A stretch of 52,728 nucleotides of DNA, from assembly GCF_003326755.1 (NCBI RefSeq), contig NZ_JPWH01000029.1:1-52728 (forward strand). Direction: 5' to 3'. A program made the translations under genes and the position numbers. Shown piece after piece: positions 48,047 to 52,728 of this stretch (position 1 is its first letter; each line of letters opens with the position of its first letter). Source of the DNA: Thalassospira profundimaris (GTDB lineage Bacteria; Pseudomonadota; Alphaproteobacteria; Rhodospirillales; Thalassospiraceae). The notes under the pieces are model-generated. The model was not told the DNA's origin, did no database searches, and saw only the letters and a program-made list of their open reading frames with translations.

Positions 48047-48088
48047 AATTGCTTTTTTGCCAGTTCCAGTCTGGCAGGTTTGTCATGA

Positions 48089-48805
48089 TCAATTATCTGC
48101 CCCAAACCGGTGCAGGCCGGACCCGTTGCGTTTCAGCCAGTGTTGCTGGCGTGATGACGGGCCATACAGGTCTTCGACCACCTTCCAGAAACGCGCACTG
48201 TGGTTGAGTTCCTGCAAATGCGCCACTTCGTGGGCGACAACATAATCCAGCACATCTTCGGGGGCGAGGATCAGCCGCCAGCTAAAGGACAGATTGCCGC
48301 CGGACGAACAACTGCCCCAGCGCGTGCGGGTATCCTTGATCGAGATGCGGTTGATTTTTTTGCCAATTTCCCGGGCATAGGCATGGGCACGCGGGGCAAT
48401 TTCCAGCTTGGCCTGCTTTTTGAGCCAATCGGCGACTCGCCGGTTGCTGTGTTCGGGCGAACCCGAAACCCAGATCACTCCGGCTTCGGCCCAAACGCCG
48501 CGTTTGGCATCGGGCACGGCGCGAATGGCATGTTCATGGCCCAACAGCGGTACCCAGGCCCCGGGCACAAACAAAACCCGGTCGGGCAGGCGCGATAAAT
48601 GTGCCTCGATCCAGTCGGTATGCTGGCGCAGCATGGACAGGGCGGCCTTGCGCGATATGCCGGTCGGGATTACCACTTCGACGCCGTCAAAGCCCGGATC
48701 GATGCGCAATTTCAGCCGTGATGCGCGCGCACTGCTGCGCAATCGCACGGGAACAGGGCCCAGGCGTGGCAGGTCAATTTCGGTTTCTTCGATGTTGTGT
48801 GTCAT
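48089..48805 (-). CDS. YgjP-like (DUF45/M48-type) zinc metallopeptidase
   Basis: 238 residues. The signature VAHEVAHLQELNHSARFW carries HExxH (His, Glu, His) plus the downstream His of the family, and TRTRWGSCSSGGNLSFSWRLILAPEDVLDYVV is the typical YgjP/WLM-like segment. A putative soluble zinc protease; physiological role not established. Divergent from argG. Confidence 0.88.
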   Translation of the reverse strand: MTHNIEETEIDLPRLGPVPVRLRSSARASRLKLRIDPGFDGVEVVIPTGISRKAALSMLRQHTDWIEAHLSRLPDRVLFVPGAWVPLLGHEHAIRAVPDAKRGVWAEAGVIWVSGSPEHSNRRVADWLKKQAKLEIAPRAHAYAREIGKKINRISIKDTRTRWGSCSSGGNLSFSWRLILAPEDVLDYVVAHEVAHLQELNHSARFWKVVEDLYGPSSRQQHWLKRNGSGLHRFGADN

Positions 48806-49033
48806 ATTGCGGTGAATAATCGCCGAATCTGTTAAAAAAGCAGCAAGAATTTACGCGTTTTTACCGGCAGGTGCATCTTGGCCCTTGCCCGCCTCACGGG
48901 TTTTCCTATACTCCGCGCGCAAGGTCCAGGGTCCAGATTGGCGAATGTTTCGTTTTGGCCCCCGTGACGATACGGGATGACAGCGAAACCACGCTGCCCC
49001 GGCACAACATCGGAAGAAGAAAGGCGTCACAGC

Positions 49034-50254
49034 ATGAGCGATCCGGTTAAGAAGGTGGTGCTTGCCTATTCGGGCGGGCTGGATACCTCCATTATCCTGA
49101 AATGGCTGCGCGAACAATATAACTGCGAAGTCGTTACATTTACCGCCGACCTCGGCCAGGGCGAGGAACTGGAACCCGCCCGCAAAAAAGCCGAAATGTT
49201 TGGTGTGAAGGAAATTTTCATCGAGGATCTGCGCGAGGAATTCGTGCGCGATTATGTGTTCCCGATGTTCCGCGCCAATGCCCATTATGAAGGTGTTTAC
49301 CTGCTGGGTACCTCGATCGCGCGTCCGCTGATTGCCAAACGCCAGATCGAAATTGCCGAAATGGTGGGCGCCGATGCGGTGTCGCACGGTGCAACCGGCA
49401 AAGGTAACGACCAGGTGCGTTTCGAGTTGGGCTATTACGCCCTGAAACCGGACGTAAAGGTGATTGCGCCGTGGCGCGAATGGGACCTGAATTCCCGTAC
49501 CATGTTGCTGGATTTTGCCAAAAAGCACCAGATTCCGATTTCGGCAGACAAGCTGGGTGGCGATGAACCCCCCTATTCAACCGATGCCAACCTGCTGCAC
49601 ATTTCCTATGAAGGCAAGGCACTGGAAGACCCGTGGGTGAAGCCGGATGAAAAAATGTTCATTCGTACGGTTTCGCCGCAGAATGCACCCGATGAAATCA
49701 CCACCATCGAGATTGAATTCGAGCAGGGGGATCCGGTTGCCGTCAATGGCGAACGCATGAGCCCGGCCACTTTGCTGACCAAGCTGAACGAGGTTGCCGG
49801 TAAAAACGGCATTGGTCGCCTTGATCTGGTGGAAAACCGTTATGTCGGCATGAAATCGCGTGGCATTTACGAAACCCCGGGCGGCACCATTTTGGCAACG
49901 GCGCATCGTGCCATGGAATCGATCACGCTGGACCGTAATGCGGGCCACCTGAAAGACGAGTTGATGCCGCGTTATGCCGAAATGATTTATAACGGTTACT
50001 GGTGGTCGCCGGAACGTCAGGCCATTCAGCGCCTGATCGACGAAACCCAGAAAACTGTTAACGGTACCGTCCGCCTTGACCTTTACAAGGGCAATGTCAC
50101 GGTAACGGGTCGCAAGTCGCCCAATTCGATTTATTCGGAAGCCCATGTGACCTTTGAAGCCGACACCGTTTACAACCAGCGCGATGCCGAAGGCTTCATT
50201 AAACTGAACGCCCTGCGCCTGCGCCTTGGTTTTGATCGCAACAGCGTTAAATAA
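49034..50254 (+). CDS. argG: Argininosuccinate synthase
   Basis: Joins citrulline and aspartate using ATP, penultimate step of arginine synthesis. 406 residues from ATG 49034; a longer in-frame start at 48977 is rejected. PP-loop ATP pyrophosphatase motif [15 protein letters not shown] at residues about 10-24, then [32 protein letters not shown], and [12 protein letters not shown]. Length standard. A terminator separates it from truA. Confidence 0.98.
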   Translation: MSDPVKKVVLAYSGGLDTSIILKWLREQYNCEVVTFTADLGQGEELEPARKKAEMFGVKEIFIEDLREEFVRDYVFPMFRANAHYEGVYLLGTSIARPLIAKRQIEIAEMVGADAVSHGATGKGNDQVRFELGYYALKPDVKVIAPWREWDLNSRTMLLDFAKKHQIPISADKLGGDEPPYSTDANLLHISYEGKALEDPWVKPDEKMFIRTVSPQNAPDEITTIEIEFEQGDPVAVNGERMSPATLLTKLNEVAGKNGIGRLDLVENRYVGMKSRGIYETPGGTILATAHRAMESITLDRNAGHLKDELMPRYAEMIYNGYWWSPERQAIQRLIDETQKTVNGTVRLDLYKGNVTVTGRKSPNSIYSEAHVTFEADTVYNQRDAEGFIKLNALRLRLGFDRNSVK

Positions 50255-50283
50255 ACGCCTGCTGCGATAATATGGTTTTGTGG

Positions 50284-50316
50284 ACGAGGGGTGTTTTGCA
50301 CCCCTCGTTCTGTTTT
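50284..50316 (+). terminator. Rho-independent terminator of argG
   Basis: ACGAGGGGTG / CACCCCTCGT, perfect ten-base-pair stem, loop TTTTG, followed by TCTGTTTT. Confidence 0.9.
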
Positions 50317-50335
50317 CATTCCCCGGATACAGATC

Positions 50336-51076
50336 ATGCAAAGATACAAATGCACCGTCGAATATGATGGGCGCCCCTATCACGGTTGGCAGTATCAGGA
50401 TGAAGTCATTTCGGTTCAGCAGGTGTTTGAAACGGCACTGGAAAAGCTGGCGGGAACCTTTGTGCGCGTTTATGTATCCGGCCGCACCGATGCCGGGGTC
50501 CATGCCCTGGGCCAGGTTGTGCATTTTGACCTGGAAAAAACCTATCCCGCCGATGTGGTGATGAATGCGGTCAACCATTACCTGAAACCCGACCCGGTAG
50601 CGATTGTGGATGTGGAGCTGGTTGATCAGGAGTTCCACGCCCGTTTTGCCTCGAAAAAGCGGTATTACATGTATCGCATCATCAATCGCCGCCCGCCCCT
50701 GACATTTGAGGCCGGGCTGGCCTGGGGGGTGTATAAACCGCTTGATATTCCGGCGATGAATGAAGCCGCACAGTACCTGCTGGGCACGCACGATTTTACC
50801 ACCTTCCGTGCCACCGAATGCCAGGCCAAAAGCCCGGTCAAAACGCTGGAGCGGCTGGAAGTTGTGGCCGCCGAAGGCCAGGAAATACGCATTTATGCCG
50901 AAAGCCGGTCCTTCCTGCATCATCAGGTGCGCAATATGGTGGGCACCCTGGTGCTGGTGGGCAAAGGCAACTGGAAACCGGTGGATGTGAAAACCGCGCT
51001 TGAGGCTTGTGACCGTCGTTCTGGTGGTCCAACAGCCCCCGCCGACGGGCTGTATTTTGTGCGCGTTGATTATTAA
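50336..51076 (+). CDS. truA: tRNA pseudouridine(38-40) synthase
   Basis: 246 residues from ATG 50336; an in-frame start at 50291 falls inside the argG terminator. The catalytic motif VSGRTDAGVHALGQVVHFD contains the essential Asp. YKCTVEYDGRPYHGWQYQ at the start and FLHHQVRNMVGTLVLVG near the end are standard TruA. Makes pseudouridine in the tRNA anticodon stem-loop. Confidence 0.97.
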   Translation: MQRYKCTVEYDGRPYHGWQYQDEVISVQQVFETALEKLAGTFVRVYVSGRTDAGVHALGQVVHFDLEKTYPADVVMNAVNHYLKPDPVAIVDVELVDQEFHARFASKKRYYMYRIINRRPPLTFEAGLAWGVYKPLDIPAMNEAAQYLLGTHDFTTFRATECQAKSPVKTLERLEVVAAEGQEIRIYAESRSFLHHQVRNMVGTLVLVGKGNWKPVDVKTALEACDRRSGGPTAPADGLYFVRVDY

Positions 51077-51343
51077 AGAAAAAGGCGTTAACGCCTGAAA
51101 TCATCAATCGGATGGTGATTTATTCTTTGATGGTGATCTGGTTTCTTTGTGTTTTTATTTTCTAATTTATCAAAATAGAGCCAGTTTTTTTGCGCAGTTC
51201 CTGGTTTTACCTGTGTAAAGTTTCAATTTCTCCTGTACTATAAATTTCTCACCCGATCCCAATAGGTAAGAAATCCGGGAAATGTGCTGCAATGTTATTT
51301 GCGGGGGGCAGTTTTACCGGGGTGCGAATGGGAGACATCCAAA
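51077..51343. other. AT-rich region upstream of the chemoreceptor, no gene
   Basis: 267 bases, clearly more AT-rich than flanking genes, likely the receptor promoter. A minus-strand frame overlapping the receptor start is a shadow. Confidence 0.5.
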
Positions 51344-52728
51344 ATGAAAAATAGCATTGTTTTTAAAGTTACAACGGCGTCGGTTGTAATTTTAATCGTG
51401 GGTATCCTGATTCTGGGCGGCGTCATCATGCAGCGTGTTGACCAGCAGGTGAATGATACCAGCCTGCAATCCCAGAAGCTTAATTTGCGTGTGGCATCCA
51501 TTATCTTTCAGAATGCCTATCCCGATCTGAAAGTGACGATTGATAAATCAGGGGAAACCACCAAACTGGTTATTCCCGCCATTCCCGATCTGTCATCCCA
51601 TCAAATGATTGATAAAATTGGCCTGGCGACGGGTGAAACCGCAACGGTGTTTCAGTGGGTGCCAGAGAAAAACGATTTTATTCGTGTTTCCACCAACATA
51701 ATCAAAGCAGATGGCAATCGTGCTGTTGGGACATTTCTGGGTAATGGCAGTGCGGCTTACGGACCGGTGATATCGGGTAAAACCTTTCGCGGTGAAGCGG
51801 TTATTCTCGGCAAGGCATATGTGACGCAATATACACCGATCTTTGATCCCGCCGGCAATGTGCAGGGTATTTTGTATGTCGGTATTGAAAAGGCCAAGGT
51901 GGCGGCTGTTGCGGGCGCCATTCAAATGCGCATTGCCATTGCCGGGCTGATTGTTGCGGTATTGGCTGCTGTTTTGCTTGTGGTGTTTTTGCGCCGTCAG
52001 CTTGGTCCGTTTCATGATCTGGGCGATACGATTGAACAGTTTGTCGATCGCGACTTTTCTGGTGAAGTGCCCCACAGTGATCGTGGCGACGAGGTTGGTA
52101 TTATTGCCAAGGGGCTGATGCGCTGGCGTGAAACCGCACAACAGATCAATGCTGCCGAGGAAGCCAAATTGCAGGCCGAACGCCAGGCGGCCAAAGCCCG
52201 GCAGGACCAGCGCGAGGCCCTGGCAACCGAACTGGATGCGTCGGTCGGTGAAATTATTGCCTCGGTGCGTAAGGCAACGCAGGGCATGGTCAAATCGGCC
52301 CGGCAAATGAGTGAATCGGCCCATCATTCCATCACCCAAAGCCGCAATGTCAGCAACGCGGCCAACAATGCCGCCGGGAATGTTCAGACCGTGGCTTCCG
52401 CGACCGAGGAACTTTCGGCCTCCATTAACAATATCGGCGGGCAGGTTGATGAATCGACCTCCATTACCACGACCGCTGTCGAGGAGGCCTCGCGGGCCAA
52501 TGACATGGTCAGTGGCCTGGCGGTTGCGGCCGAACGCATTGGTGAAGTGGTTAATCTGATTAACGAGATTGCCGCGCAAACAAACCTGCTGGCGTTAAAT
52601 GCCACCATCGAGGCGGCCCGGGCGGGCGAGGCGGGCAAGGGCTTTGCCGTTGTTGCCCAGGAGGTTAAAAATCTGGCCAGCCAGACGGCGAAGGCAACAG
52701 ATGGACACCCGCAAAAACCTATCGTCAG
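51344..52728 (+). CDS. Methyl-accepting chemotaxis protein, 5' part (runs off window)
   Basis: About 461 residues visible. ATG 51344 with GGAGA upstream. First helix about 8-30, a periplasmic Cache-like sensor (about 31-190, with [18 protein letters not shown] and [36 protein letters not shown], typical of the Cache_3/Cache_2 fusion group), second helix about 193-216, HAMP ([17 protein letters not shown] ... [17 protein letters not shown]), then the signalling coiled coil ending near the hairpin [40 protein letters not shown]. After ATD near base 52702 the last nine residues depart from the expected continuation (usually EEI). Small-molecule receptor acting through CheA/CheW. Confidence 0.9.
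   Translation, partial: MKNSIVFKVTTASVVILIVGILILGGVIMQRVDQQVNDTSLQSQKLNLRVASIIFQNAYPDLKVTIDKSGETTKLVIPAIPDLSSHQMIDKIGLATGETATVFQWVPEKNDFIRVSTNIIKADGNRAVGTFLGNGSAAYGPVISGKTFRGEAVILGKAYVTQYTPIFDPAGNVQGILYVGIEKAKVAAVAGAIQMRIAIAGLIVAVLAAVLLVVFLRRQLGPFHDLGDTIEQFVDRDFSGEVPHSDRGDEVGIIAKGLMRWRETAQQINAAEEAKLQAERQAAKARQDQREALATELDASVGEIIASVRKATQGMVKSARQMSESAHHSITQSRNVSNAANNAAGNVQTVASATEELSASINNIGGQVDESTSITTTAVEEASRANDMVSGLAVAAERIGEVVNLINEIAAQTNLLALNATIEAARAGEAGKGFAVVAQEVKNLASQTAKATDGHPQKPIV

Noticed and set aside
49577..50923. 448-codon antisense frame over argG and truA
   Set aside because: Spans two unrelated well-supported genes and a terminator; no domain.

Overview
The window reads as a chromosomal segment of an alphaproteobacterium, most likely Rhodospirillales and Thalassospira-like. 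This rests on gene content and order, not on a database search: an FYDLN-type zinc-ribbon gene beside class II aroA, the run aroA-cmk-rpsA-sppA-ihfB-lapA-pyrF, and the run mutM-enoyl-CoA hydratase-rpsT-dnaA-dnaN-recF-gyrB. Codon use is moderately GC-rich throughout, with a visibly more AT-rich patch at hipBA.

Layout. (1) 1-9441: the 3' end of a giant surface or secreted repeat protein (cadherin/Ig-like and VCBS-type repeats), followed in the same direction by a TolC-family lipoprotein, a periplasmic adaptor, a second adaptor carrying a cytoplasmic GAF-like domain, and a site-2-protease (M50)/adaptor fusion. No ABC or RND engine is present in the visible part. This is the strongest candidate for an unusual system. 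(2) 9689-20567: tRNA-Ala(GGC), the FYDLN protein and the aroA-to-pyrF housekeeping run, interrupted between rpsA and sppA by a WYL regulator/VOC protein pair. (3) 19500-26091: accessory genes: a LacI-type regulator divergent from a PhyH-type dioxygenase, an MFS exporter, a hipBA toxin-antitoxin pair with two operator-like repeats, and a TSUP permease. (4) 26257-35779: the dnaA-region housekeeping block. (5) 35797-41778: an O-methyltransferase-like gene divergent from a TetR regulator, then two class A penicillin-binding proteins side by side; the first has lost nearly every catalytic residue of both domains. (6) 41826-47980: a tripartite tricarboxylate transporter (tctC-tctB-tctA) run with an ArgE/M20 deacetylase, a divergent LysR regulator with a perfect palindrome between them, and a LysE exporter. 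(7) 48089-52728: a YgjP-like metallopeptidase, argG, truA and the 5' part of a chemoreceptor that runs off the window.

How the parts work together. The first block looks like one operon dedicated to exporting and anchoring the giant repeat protein. The tct/argE block looks like an uptake-plus-deacylation route for an N-acylated amino acid or related carboxylate. The remaining clusters are standard information-processing and biosynthetic genes with small regulated inserts. Start codons were chosen from Shine-Dalgarno spacing and family N-termini, and several differ from the longest open frame.
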